Of a DNA stretch of 64,000 bases, positions 52,360-60,195 are shown piece by piece. Origin of the DNA: JAKZRT01 sp965247915 (GTDB taxonomy: Bacteria; Pseudomonadota; Alphaproteobacteria; Rhodobacterales; Rhodobacteraceae); contig OZ252048.1 of NCBI GenBank assembly GCA_965247915.1, positions 2,356,001-2,420,000 on the forward strand, written 5' to 3'. Below the pieces are notes generated by a model, which saw only the letters and a list, made by a program, of their open reading frames with translations, ran no database searches and was not told the origin of the DNA. How positions within the stretch are numbered: position 1 is the first letter of the stretch; every line of letters begins with the position of its first letter. The position numbers and the translations under genes were made by a program.

Positions 52360-52381
52360 GGCGGCGGGCGAACCCGCCGCC
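52360..52381 (-). other. UUCG-tetraloop hairpin between the GS-like gene and mgsA
   Basis: Nine perfect GC-rich pairs GGCGGCGGG/CCCGCCGCC close a TTCG loop on the coding strand. No U-run follows, so it is probably an mRNA-stability or processing element and not a terminator. It starts 18 bases after the GS-like stop. Confidence 0.7.
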
Positions 52382-52398
52382 GGTGGCTGCGGGGTGCC

Positions 52399-53874
52399 TT
52401 AGGGCAGGCACTCCATGTAGGTTTCGTTGTCCCACTCGGTCACGGTGGCCATGAACCGGGCGTATTCGTCGTACTTGTATTCGTGGAACAGCCGATACAT
52501 CTCGCCCGGCAGGCCACGACGCACAACTTTGCTCTTTTCAAGATGATCCAGCGCCTCGCCGAGCGACATCGGCAGTTTCTTGACCTGCTTACCGGCCTTG
52601 ATCGCATCGTAGATATTGCGCTCTTCCGGCTCGCCCGGGTCCAGTTTGTTGTCGATGCCGTCGTCCATGGCCGCCAACAGGGTGGTGCCCATCAAATAGG
52701 GGTTCACCATCGAATCGACCGAGCGGTACTCAAACCGGCCCGGTGCCGAAACCCGCAAGCCCGTGGTCCGGTTCTGGAAACCCCAGTCGGCAAAAACCGG
52801 CGCCCAGAAACCGGTGTCCCAAAGACGGCGGTACGAGTTGACGGTCGACGAACCGATTGCGGTCAGCGCCTGCAGGTGATGCACCACGCCGCCAATGGCC
52901 ACCAGACCCTCTTTGCCCGGCATCTGCACGTCATCGCCGTCCGGCATGAAGGTGTTTTCACCGCCTCCGACGTACATGTAGTTTTCGCGCATCCCGGGCA
53001 GATTGTCCGGATCATTGCCGCACTTGGCGAACTTGTCCTCACCACCGCGCCACAGCGACATGTTGTGGTGGCAACCGTTGGCAGAAACGCCTTCAAACGG
53101 TTTGGACATGAAGCAGGCGAAAATACCAAATTCGCGCGCCACCTGCGCGCAGATCTGGCGATAGGTGGTCAGACGGTCGGCATTTCGCAGCACGTCGTCG
53201 TACATCCAGTTCAGTTCCAGCTGCCCCGGCGCGTCTTCGTGGTCGCCCTGGATCATGTCGAGACCCATCGCGCGCGAATAGCGGATCACCTGCATCGACA
53301 CCGGACGCAGGGATTCAAACTGATCGATGTGATAGCAGTAGGGCTTGGAATAACCGTCGGTCGGCTTGCCGTTTGCGTCGTACTTGAGCCACATCATTTC
53401 GGGCTCGGTCCCGATGCGCAGGCGACGTCCGTGCTTTTTCTCGAAATCCTCGTGCATCCGGCGCAGGTTGCCGCGGCCGTCCGAAGTCAGATACCCGCCC
53501 GGATTTTCCTTTTCCTCGCGGTTGCGGAACAGGGTGCAATACATCCGGCCGATCTCTTTGGCCCAAGGCAGTTGCATAAAGGTTTCCGGCTCGGGGATAC
53601 CGACCAACTCGGCAGATTCAGGACCATAACCAAGGTAGTTGCCGGAACGATCGGTAAACAGGTTAACGGTCGAACCATAAACCAGCTGAAACCCCTTCTT
53701 GGCAATGTTTTCCCAATGATCGGAAGGAATGCCCTTGCCCATGATCTTGCCGGTGACCGATACGAACTGCAGATAGAGATATTCGATCCCCATCCGGTCG
53801 ATCATCTCGCGAACCTGCTTAATTTTCTCGTCGCGTCCCGGCGCTTCGACAAATTTTTCTAGATCGGTTGCCAA
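52399..53874 (-). CDS. glutamine-synthetase-family amide ligase (second GS-like gene)
   Basis: A 491-residue ATP-dependent amide ligase of the GS superfamily. The beta-grasp part shows YLYLQFVSVTGKIMGKGIP near residue 32; catalytic residues appear in GTEPEMMWL, QGDHEDAPGQLELNW, NGCHHNMSLWRGG and SAPGRFEYRSVDSMVNPYL. It is longer than the gmaS-like protein at 32818-34125 and shares few blocks with it, so they are different subfamilies. Its place directly before mgsABC suggests that it makes a gamma-glutamyl amide for that complex, either gamma-glutamylmethylamide or another amine. Start is TTG at 53874 with GGGAG upstream. Which of the two is the physiological GmaS cannot be decided here. Confidence 0.82.
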   Translation of the reverse strand: MATDLEKFVEAPGRDEKIKQVREMIDRMGIEYLYLQFVSVTGKIMGKGIPSDHWENIAKKGFQLVYGSTVNLFTDRSGNYLGYGPESAELVGIPEPETFMQLPWAKEIGRMYCTLFRNREEKENPGGYLTSDGRGNLRRMHEDFEKKHGRRLRIGTEPEMMWLKYDANGKPTDGYSKPYCYHIDQFESLRPVSMQVIRYSRAMGLDMIQGDHEDAPGQLELNWMYDDVLRNADRLTTYRQICAQVAREFGIFACFMSKPFEGVSANGCHHNMSLWRGGEDKFAKCGNDPDNLPGMRENYMYVGGGENTFMPDGDDVQMPGKEGLVAIGGVVHHLQALTAIGSSTVNSYRRLWDTGFWAPVFADWGFQNRTTGLRVSAPGRFEYRSVDSMVNPYLMGTTLLAAMDDGIDNKLDPGEPEERNIYDAIKAGKQVKKLPMSLGEALDHLEKSKVVRRGLPGEMYRLFHEYKYDEYARFMATVTEWDNETYMECLP

Positions 53875-53934
53875 TTTATTTCTCCCTGTTTTGCAATTCT
53901 GAGGTCAATAGACCCTTATTTTTCATTCCGTCAG

Positions 53935-54234
53935 CTAGTCGATCGATTCCCCGATGACCTCGCCTGCAACAGTCATTGGCGGCGCGACAATATGCTGTGT
54001 AAACTTCCTAAGAACCTCTGCCCGAATTGAGGCCGATGCGGCGTCGGCCTGTTCTTTGTTTTCGTACCGGCTAACATAGGCCACAGTGCGCGGTCCCACC
54101 CGGACAGCCATCAGTCCGATCGCGCCAAGCTCGCGGTATTTTGGGATCAGCGTATCAACATATTCTTTGCTTAAGGCTTCAGTCGATTTTTGATCCATGT
54201 ACTCTAACGTCGTGATTCTGGCGTATCTGCTCAT
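53935..54234 (-). CDS. small ABM/DUF-like protein
   Basis: A 99-residue protein (MSRYARITTLEYMDQKST...). The strand-helix-strand pattern with GLMAVRVGPRTVAYVSRYEN followed by ADAASASIRAEVLRKF fits the dimeric ferredoxin-like ABM/EthD fold, but no exact family is claimed. AAGGAGATCACA is an excellent ribosome binding site before the ATG at 54234. It is 60 bases upstream of the GS-like gene and 45 bases after the FAD oxidoreductase, so it is in the operon. A second ferredoxin-fold protein (DUF1330) occurs near the operon's end. Confidence 0.7.
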   Translation of the reverse strand: MSRYARITTLEYMDQKSTEALSKEYVDTLIPKYRELGAIGLMAVRVGPRTVAYVSRYENKEQADAASASIRAEVLRKFTQHIVAPPMTVAGEVIGESID

Positions 54235-54279
54235 TGTGATCTCCTTCTTCCTGGTTTCAAATCTGCCACCTACGGGGGT

Positions 54280-55623
54280 CTAGCTCCAAGGAAATGGGCT
54301 GTTCGAAACGGGATGCAAATTTCCTTCAGCGTATCGCGACAACCTGAACGGCTCCAAGAGCGCGCTTTTGGCTTCGATGATCTCGTGCGCAACCAATTTA
54401 CCAACCCCCAGCATTTTGTATCCGTGATTGGAATCGCCAATAAAATAACAGTTCTCGCGGACGACGTCGAAAATCGGAAAACTGTCTGGTGTAAAGGCTC
54501 CGATGCCACCGGACGCCTCGTTCTTGTATTTGGGGATCTGCCCTTCGAACCGCTTTTGGCAATGCGCCAGCGCCGAGCACCACATGTGCGCGAAATCGTC
54601 GCCAACGACAAACTCGGGCGATTCAGGTCCATACGGGTCAACCGCAACCTTATCGGGATCGGTTGTCAGTTTGAACGGTGCCGCACCGCCCTGAATGCCG
54701 CCGAAGTTGTAGTCGGGTTTGTAATAGATGCCCCACATATCTTCGGTAATCAGCGATCCATCGACATCGGAATAAAGCGGCGCGTCCGAGTCGACGTGGA
54801 TCACCGGTGGAAAAAGACCATCATCGGTGCGGTGCAGCGATGGATCAATTCCCAAAGTCCCTTCCTGCAGCGACCAGTAAACCCACATCGGCACATCCTT
54901 GTGGATTGCGCCGTCTGCACCTTTTATGGTCACGGCCTTTGGCATTTCCAGCATGTCCCACACAGTCTTTGCCCATGGCCCGACGCCGACGACGACATAG
55001 TCGCACTCTATGGCGCCTTTGTCGGTTTCCACGGCAGAAATCGCGCCGCTGCCATTGCCGCTTTTGAAGCCCGTTACCATTACGCCGGTGATGATGCGCA
55101 CGCCTTCCAACTCGGCTTTGCTGGCCAGGCTGTATACCATTGCGGTATTGTTGGCATAGCCGCCGGGTTTTTCGTGCAGGACCGATGTAACGCCTTGGGC
55201 CTGCCAGTCATGGAACAGCGTCTTCATGTAGTCGTTGCAGTCCTTTTCGCCTTCGATGAAAACGGACTCGTATCCAAGTTCTTTTTGTTGCTTGGCAATC
55301 GAGGCGACATCTTCGTGCATCGATTCGGGGCTGATCTGCATATAGCCGACCGCGTGATAGGCATAGGCTTCGGGGTCGCTTTCCCATACGCTAACCGAAT
55401 GCGCCATGAGCTCGCGCATTGCGGGCTGAAAGTAATTGTTGCGAACAACACCGCAGGCAATTCCCGACGCACCGGACGCAACCGCGCCTTTGTCAAGCAC
55501 CACGATGTCAGAGCCCGAGCCCCGACCGGTTTCGCGCAACCGAATTGCCAGATGATAAGCGGTGCTGAGACCGTGGATGCCGGCACCCACAACTACGTAT
55601 TTAGCTGAGTCAGGAAACGCCAT
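54280..55623 (-). CDS. FAD-dependent oxidoreductase (sarcosine/dimethylglycine oxidase-like)
   Basis: A 447-residue DAO-fold flavoprotein and the first gene of the 11-gene operon. The FAD motif KYVVVGAGIHGLSTAYHL is at residue 8, with GACV-like flavin contacts in GAVASGASGIACGVVRNNYF near 48, CDYVVVGVGPWAKTVW near 201, and SNHGYKMLGVGKLVAHEI near 405. The family removes N-methyl or N-alkyl groups from amino-acid-like secondary and tertiary amines. As N-methylglutamate dehydrogenase (mgdABCD) is missing here, this enzyme could oxidise the N-methylglutamate made by MgsABC; that is inference. GGGGGATTGA precedes the ATG. Confidence 0.82.
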   Translation of the reverse strand: MAFPDSAKYVVVGAGIHGLSTAYHLAIRLRETGRGSGSDIVVLDKGAVASGASGIACGVVRNNYFQPAMRELMAHSVSVWESDPEAYAYHAVGYMQISPESMHEDVASIAKQQKELGYESVFIEGEKDCNDYMKTLFHDWQAQGVTSVLHEKPGGYANNTAMVYSLASKAELEGVRIITGVMVTGFKSGNGSGAISAVETDKGAIECDYVVVGVGPWAKTVWDMLEMPKAVTIKGADGAIHKDVPMWVYWSLQEGTLGIDPSLHRTDDGLFPPVIHVDSDAPLYSDVDGSLITEDMWGIYYKPDYNFGGIQGGAAPFKLTTDPDKVAVDPYGPESPEFVVGDDFAHMWCSALAHCQKRFEGQIPKYKNEASGGIGAFTPDSFPIFDVVRENCYFIGDSNHGYKMLGVGKLVAHEIIEAKSALLEPFRLSRYAEGNLHPVSNSPFPWS

Positions 55624-55759
55624 TCAATCCCCCGGGTGATGTAACTGGCCCAAATGCGGTCCAAGTTGGGTTGTTTTCAGGGCCATACTTCCCCGCTTTG
55701 ATCCGAAAATCAAACGTTTCTGATCCAATTTCGAAAATTTTGTGGATTTTCTCCGGTAT

Positions 55760-55769
55760 TGGTATACTA
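55760..55769. promoter_or_regulatory. near-palindrome over the gntR promoter
   Basis: TGGTATACTA is a 10-base dyad with one mismatch and overlaps TATACT, a good -10 hexamer, 24 bases before the gntR start codon. FadR-subfamily GntR proteins often bind TGGTATACCA-like sites, so autoregulation is plausible. The half-site TTGGTA is shared with the palindrome before amtB. Confidence 0.45.
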
Positions 55770-55792
55770 TTGGCTCAATAAAGGAGAGTCAG

Positions 55793-56482
55793 GTGAACGA
55801 CGGGACCGTACTCAAGCTGGGAACCGCTGATCTGACGGCGGTTTTGCGGCGGGAGATTCTCAACGGCGCGCTGCATCCGGGCGACCGGCTGCCAGCCGAG
55901 CGTGTTCTTGCGCAAACCCATGGTGTCGCGCGGGGTACGCTGCGCAGCGCCCTCAACAACCTGGAATCCGAGAGCCTGGTTGAAATTCGCGCGGGCAGCG
56001 GAACCTATGTAACTTACCGCAACGCAATTCCCGCAGGGTCGCCCATTGATGCGGCCAGCCCGATGGAATTGATCGACGCGCGGTTCGCGCTTGAACCACA
56101 TGTCTGCCGTCTGGCCGTCATGTACGGGCGACGCGGCGACTTTGATCTGCTCGACGACCTCTGCAAGCAGATGGAATCGAACCTGGATGAACCGGCGCGA
56201 TTCTCGGAATCCGACACCGAATTTCACCGGCAACTTGTGGCATCGACGCGCAATGGTCTGTTGATCTGGATCGTCGGTCAGATCAACTCGGTCCGGACCC
56301 AGAACGAATGGACGCGAATGCGGCAACTGACGCTCGATCACAGCATCATCGCCCAATACAACGCCCAGCACCGGCAGATTCTGAACGCGATCCGCACCCG
56401 CGAGCCTGAGCGCGCAGCGAATTTGATGAAAGACCATCTGGAAACCGTGCGACTGAGCCTGACCCGCGCCGCCGCTACCTGA
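55793..56482 (+). CDS. GntR-family transcriptional regulator, FadR subfamily
   Basis: A 229-residue regulator with an N-terminal winged helix (LTAVLRREILNGALHPGDRLPAERVLAQTH, read in parts, then GTLRSALNNLESE) and a C-terminal all-helical FCD domain (EHVCRL-like ARFALEPHVCRLAVM near 95, DTEFHRQLV near 141, QHRQILNAIRTREPERA near 201), whose histidines usually bind a metal and a small acid ligand. Start is GTG at 55793 with GGAGAG four bases upstream. It is divergent from the 11-gene amine operon with 169 bases between starts, so it most likely represses that operon. The HAD gene follows eight bases later. Confidence 0.88.
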   Translation: MNDGTVLKLGTADLTAVLRREILNGALHPGDRLPAERVLAQTHGVARGTLRSALNNLESESLVEIRAGSGTYVTYRNAIPAGSPIDAASPMELIDARFALEPHVCRLAVMYGRRGDFDLLDDLCKQMESNLDEPARFSESDTEFHRQLVASTRNGLLIWIVGQINSVRTQNEWTRMRQLTLDHSIIAQYNAQHRQILNAIRTREPERAANLMKDHLETVRLSLTRAAAT

Positions 56483-56490
56483 CGCGGGCG

Positions 56491-57261
56491 ATGGTGGGCG
56501 GCGTTCTATTGGATATCGCCGGTGTGGTGTTGCACGGCGCCGTGCCTTTTCCGAAAGCGTGTGCCGCGATCGGGCGCCTCGAGGCGGCTGGCCTGCCCTA
56601 TCGGTTCGTCACCAACACCACCAGCAAGCCCCGGCGCAGGGTTCTGGAAAACCTGCGCGCAGCGGGGATTGACGCCGCGCCCGAGACCCTGTTCGCACCG
56701 GAGGGCGCGGCCTGTCTGTGGCTCGCCCGGCACCGGTTTTCGCCGCAGTTCGTGGGCAACCCGGCGCTGCTGGAAGATTTTGCCGCCTGCGAGACCGGGC
56801 TGCCACCGGCGGTGGTGATCGGGGATGCTGGCAGCCACTTGTCGTTCGCCGACCTCAACGGCGCGTTTCGGGCGCTGATCGCCGGTGCCCCGTTTCTGGC
56901 CCTGGCCACGAACCGAGTTTTCACCGACGCCGACGGCGAACTGTCGCTGGATGACGGGGCGTTCGTCGAAGCGCTGCGGTTTTCCAGCGGTGTCGAGCCG
57001 GTGGTATTGGGCAAGCCGTCGCGCGGCTTCTTTTCTGCCGCCGCCGCCAGCATGGGCTGCGATCTGGCCGAGGTGGTGATGGTGGGCGACGACGCCGAAG
57101 ATGACGTTGCCGGGGCACTGAGCGCGGGTGCGGGCCGCGCGATATTGGTGCGCACGGGGAAGTATGCCAGTGGCGATGAAGCCAGGTTCGAGCCGCGTCC
57201 GACCTCGGTTGTTGCCGATCTTGAGGCCGCGGTGGCGCTTATTCTGGACGGCAGCGGCTAA
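56491..57261 (+). CDS. HAD-superfamily IIA phosphatase (LHPP/NagD-like)
   Basis: A 256-residue phosphatase of HAD subclass IIA. The nucleophile motif is LLDIAGVVLHG at residue 6; the second Asp of DxD is replaced by Ala, comparable to the DIS of LHPP-type proteins, where activity is retained. Other motifs are FVTNTTSKPRRRV near 39 (motif II), VVLGKPSRGFF near 175 (lysine motif III), and VMVGDDAEDDVAGALSAG near 197 (motif IV). The substrate is unknown. It is co-transcribed with gntR and its stop overlaps the convergent DUF3303 stop by four bases. Confidence 0.85.
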   Translation: MVGGVLLDIAGVVLHGAVPFPKACAAIGRLEAAGLPYRFVTNTTSKPRRRVLENLRAAGIDAAPETLFAPEGAACLWLARHRFSPQFVGNPALLEDFAACETGLPPAVVIGDAGSHLSFADLNGAFRALIAGAPFLALATNRVFTDADGELSLDDGAFVEALRFSSGVEPVVLGKPSRGFFSAAAASMGCDLAEVVMVGDDAEDDVAGALSAGAGRAILVRTGKYASGDEARFEPRPTSVVADLEAAVALILDGSG

Positions 57262-57509
57262 GGCCCCTTTCCGGGCTCAACTTCGAATACCTCGAATTCG
57301 ACCAGATCGCTCCAGCAGGCAAACCAGATGTCGAAAAGCGCCGGATCGCCGGTCTGCATGAGTTGAAAACAAATGCCCTTGGTTTTGTTCGGCCACGATT
57401 GGACGAAGCGCAGCCCGTCCGGCAACAGGCGGCCCTTTGCTGCCAACCGGTCATAGATCGCGTTGGTGCAGCCGGGGCGAAACCGTTCGACCACCATGTA
57501 ATGGGTCAT
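57258..57509 (-). CDS. DUF3303-family small protein
   Basis: An 83-residue protein, MTHYMVVERFRPG at the start, then LPDGLRFVQSWPNK and CFQLMQTGDPALFDIWFACW, which is the DUF3303 pattern (ferredoxin-like fold, function unknown). The ATG at 57509 overlaps the amidotransferase stop as ATGA, so it is the coupled second gene of a pair. Confidence 0.85.
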   Translation of the reverse strand: MTHYMVVERFRPGCTNAIYDRLAAKGRLLPDGLRFVQSWPNKTKGICFQLMQTGDPALFDIWFACWSDLVEFEVFEVEPGKGP

Positions 57510-58225
57510 GCCTGTGCGGCGGTCTGCATCCAGTTAATATAGATGCGTTCGGCGATGGCGTTCATCGCCGCCATTTGCGCGGCACAATCCGCGGCCAGCT
57601 TTTCGGCGGCCCCGGCCCCAAGCGCGCCCACGAGCGCGTCGCGGTAAGCGGGGATGGTGTTCCAATTCGGCACGGTGTCGGATTCCAGTTCAACGTGGAA
57701 CTGAACCGAATAGGCGCGCGGGCCCCATTTCATCGCCTGCACCGCGCAATCGGGCGAGGTGGCCAGGCAGGCCGCGCCCGCCGGCATCCGGCTCACCTCG
57801 GCGCTGTGCCACTGCAATGTGTCAAATAATTCCGGAACCCCGTCCAGAAACACCCCCGAGGCGCCATCTTCGGTCAATTGGACCGGCATCACGCCAATTT
57901 CGGGCGTCGTCGACTTACCCACTGTTCCGCCCAGGGCCTCGGCCAGCAACTGGTGCCCGAGGCAGAGACCCAGAAACGGCACCCCCCGGCCCTCGACCGC
58001 ATCGCGGATATAGGCTTTCTCGGCGGCCAGCCAGGCATGCTGGTCCTCTTGCCAGACATCCATCGGCCCGCCCATGACCCAGAGCGCGTCATAGCCGTCA
58101 ATCGGCGGTAATGCCTCGCCGTTGCCTAACTGAACCGGGGTCCAGTCGTGGCCATCTTCGTCGAGGAAAGACCGGAAAATCGCCGGGTGCTCGATCTCGA
58201 CATGTTGCAGAACCAGTATTCGCAT
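57506..58225 (-). CDS. class I glutamine amidotransferase-like protein
   Basis: A 239-residue Triad amidotransferase (GuaA-N type). MRILVLQHVEIEHPAIF is at the start, ALWVMGGPMDVWQED near 50 and the nucleophile elbow LGLCLGHQLLAEALGG near 88 with the catalytic cysteine; a histidine is in LQWHSAEV near 150. Stand-alone members cleave gamma-glutamyl amides such as gamma-glutamylputrescine or act as unknown amidases. It follows a gene-free gap of 74 bases from the dipeptidase. The ATG at 58225 was chosen because MRILVLQH is the usual N terminus. Confidence 0.85.
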   Translation of the reverse strand: MRILVLQHVEIEHPAIFRSFLDEDGHDWTPVQLGNGEALPPIDGYDALWVMGGPMDVWQEDQHAWLAAEKAYIRDAVEGRGVPFLGLCLGHQLLAEALGGTVGKSTTPEIGVMPVQLTEDGASGVFLDGVPELFDTLQWHSAEVSRMPAGAACLATSPDCAVQAMKWGPRAYSVQFHVELESDTVPNWNTIPAYRDALVGALGAGAAEKLAADCAAQMAAMNAIAERIYINWMQTAAQA

Positions 58226-58299
58226 CGCGGCCTCCGACAGGTGCGCGCGCATCCTAGATCAAAGCTCGGCCAGCGCAAGCCCCGTTGCAGCCGGGGGTG

Positions 58300-59349
58300 T
58301 CAGCCCAGAGTAATTTCGATGAACCGCAACCAGTTTTCGCTGGTAATTTTCCGGATCAAACCGGACCCGAAGCGCGCCTTTTCCATCGCTTGCGTCAAAT
58401 TGGGCAGACCCGCCGCGGTTTCCAGCCCCTGCGGCATCGGCGCGCCGTCAAAGTCCGACCCCAGGCCGACGCTGTCCTCGCCCGCCACCGCGACCATATG
58501 CGCCAGATGCCGGATCGCCGCGTCGATGCCGCCGGTCGGCGCGGCGCGCCCGTCTTCGCGCAGAAACATGGTGCCGAAGTTCAGCCCGACAATGCCGCCG
58601 GTCTCGCCGATGGCCTTGAGCTGGTCATCCGTCAGATTGCGCGCCCCGGGGCTGATGGCATGCGCGTTCGAATGGGTCGCGACCAGCGGCAGTCCGGCCT
58701 CGGCCACATCCCAGAACCCGGCGACATTCAGGTGCGATGTATCGACGATCATCCCCAGGTCACGGCAGCGCGCAACCAGCGCCTTGCCCGCGCCGGTCAG
58801 CCCCGGGCCGATGTCGCCGTCCGAGGGATAGCGAAAGGGCACTCCGTGGCCAAAGATCGTCGGCCGCGACCAGACCGGCCCGAGCGACCTCAGCCCCGCC
58901 GCGTAAAGCGTTTCGAGCGCAGCCAGGTCCTTGCCTATCGCCTCGGCCCCTTCCAGGTGCATGATCGCGGCCATCCCACCCGCCTGAAACTTCGCGCGCG
59001 CTTGCGTCCCGGTGAGGCAGAGCGACAATGCCCCGGCCCGGTCAAGCGCGCGCAGAACCCCCGCTTGTTCGACGATCATCCGCAACGCCCGCTCGTGGGC
59101 CAGTTTTTTGGTCAGCGGTTCGTCGTAGGGTGGCGCGAATGCCGGCATTTTGAAGGCACCGCCGGGGGGCGCAAATAATGCGAATAACCCGCCGCGCAGC
59201 CCACCCTTCGCGGCCATGTCGAGGTCGATGTGGCCGCTGTCGGAGGCGCGGAAATTGGCGACCACATTGGCGATGCCGCCGCGCCACAGCCGCAGAACCG
59301 CGTCATTGTGGCCGTCGAAGACCGGAAATTTGACCTCCCCTTGCGCCAT
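58300..59349 (-). CDS. membrane dipeptidase (renal dipeptidase family)
   Basis: A 349-residue zinc peptidase of family M19. Metal ligands are in VFDGHNDAVLRLWRG near residue 10, HLEGAEAIGKD near 118, VDTSHLNVAGFW near 204 and THSNAHAISPGARNLTD near 225, with LGSDFDGAP near 291. The family hydrolyses dipeptides or related amides. No signal peptide is seen, so it is cytoplasmic. The ATG at 59349 overlaps the SDR stop as TGATG; a TTG three bases earlier is possible. Confidence 0.9.
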   Translation of the reverse strand: MAQGEVKFPVFDGHNDAVLRLWRGGIANVVANFRASDSGHIDLDMAAKGGLRGGLFALFAPPGGAFKMPAFAPPYDEPLTKKLAHERALRMIVEQAGVLRALDRAGALSLCLTGTQARAKFQAGGMAAIMHLEGAEAIGKDLAALETLYAAGLRSLGPVWSRPTIFGHGVPFRYPSDGDIGPGLTGAGKALVARCRDLGMIVDTSHLNVAGFWDVAEAGLPLVATHSNAHAISPGARNLTDDQLKAIGETGGIVGLNFGTMFLREDGRAAPTGGIDAAIRHLAHMVAVAGEDSVGLGSDFDGAPMPQGLETAAGLPNLTQAMEKARFGSGLIRKITSENWLRFIEITLG

Positions 59350-60113
59350 CAATCGGCGGTCCAGCCACCGTCGACAAGCTGCGCGGTCCCGGTGACCAGC
59401 GCGGCAGCGTCCGAGGCCAGATAGACCACCGCCCCCATGATGTCCTCCACCTTGCCGACCCGCCCCAGCTTGATCCGCTCCTCGATCCAGACCCGGCGTT
59501 CGGGGTTTTCAAATGTCGCTGCGGTCAGGGCTGTTCGAATGAAAGTCGGGCAGATAGTGTTCACCCTGATCCCGTGCGGCCCCCATTCGATGGCCATGGT
59601 CTTGGTGAAACCTTCAACGGCGTGTTTGGTGGCGCAATAGACCGACCGGTCGATGCCGCCCACGTGGGCCATCTGCGACGAGATATTGATCAGGCTGCCG
59701 GGTCTGCCCGCCGCAATCAGACCCTTGGCAACCGCACGGGTCAGAAAAAACGCGGCCCTGATATTGATCGCGACAACCGCGTCAAAGTCTTCCTCGGTCA
59801 CGTCGATAACCGCCGCGTGGCGCGCCGAACCGGCGGAATTGACCAGAATGTCAAAGGGACCGCTTGTCGAAACCGACGCCTCGGTTGCGGCCACGTCGGT
59901 CACATCCATTGCCACGACAACGGCCTGCCAGCCACGCGCCACAAATTCTTCGGCGATCTGTTCCAGCGTTTCCACCCGTCGCGCGGCCAGCATCACCTCG
60001 GCCCCGGCACCGGCCAGTGCGGCAGCACAGGCTAGCCCGATGCCCGAGGATGCGCCCGCCACCAGCGCGCGCTTGCCATCCAGCCGGAACGACGGTGTCT
60101 GCGGCAGGTCCAT
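59349..60113 (-). CDS. short-chain dehydrogenase/reductase
   Basis: A 254-residue SDR. The cofactor motif is VAGASSGIGLACAAAL near residue 16, NSAGSARHA near 92, the catalytic serine in INISSQMAH near 141 and YCATKHA near 157 (YxxxK), and INPT-like NTICPTFIRT near 186. An arginine shortly after the first strand (AARRVETLE) suggests NADP preference. It ends in the dipeptidase start. A 21-codon frame with its own ribosome binding site overlaps its start (see 60113-60178). Confidence 0.9.
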   Translation of the reverse strand: MDLPQTPSFRLDGKRALVAGASSGIGLACAAALAGAGAEVMLAARRVETLEQIAEEFVARGWQAVVVAMDVTDVAATEASVSTSGPFDILVNSAGSARHAAVIDVTEEDFDAVVAINIRAAFFLTRAVAKGLIAAGRPGSLINISSQMAHVGGIDRSVYCATKHAVEGFTKTMAIEWGPHGIRVNTICPTFIRTALTAATFENPERRVWIEERIKLGRVGKVEDIMGAVVYLASDAAALVTGTAQLVDGGWTAD

Positions 60114-60178
60114 CAGGCGCCCCCGATCTGCATTTCGCCCGCAGACCCGAGGGTAATAACCGGCAACCGCTGATCCAT
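60113..60178 (-). CDS. 21-codon open frame overlapping the SDR start
   Basis: Reads MDQRLPVITLGSAGEMQIGG plus Ala, with AGAGGG four bases before the ATG at 60178. Its TGA overlaps the SDR ATG as TGATG. It fills the gap between the acyl-CoA dehydrogenase and the SDR. It may be a leader peptide that couples translation; no independent function is seen. Confidence 0.35.
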   Translation of the reverse strand: MDQRLPVITLGSAGEMQIGGA

Positions 60179-60195
60179 CGCGCCCTCTCTGACCA

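Noticed and set aside
52483..53862. 459-codon frame antisense to the second GS-like gene
   Set aside because: Same reason; the minus-strand frame has all GS catalytic blocks.
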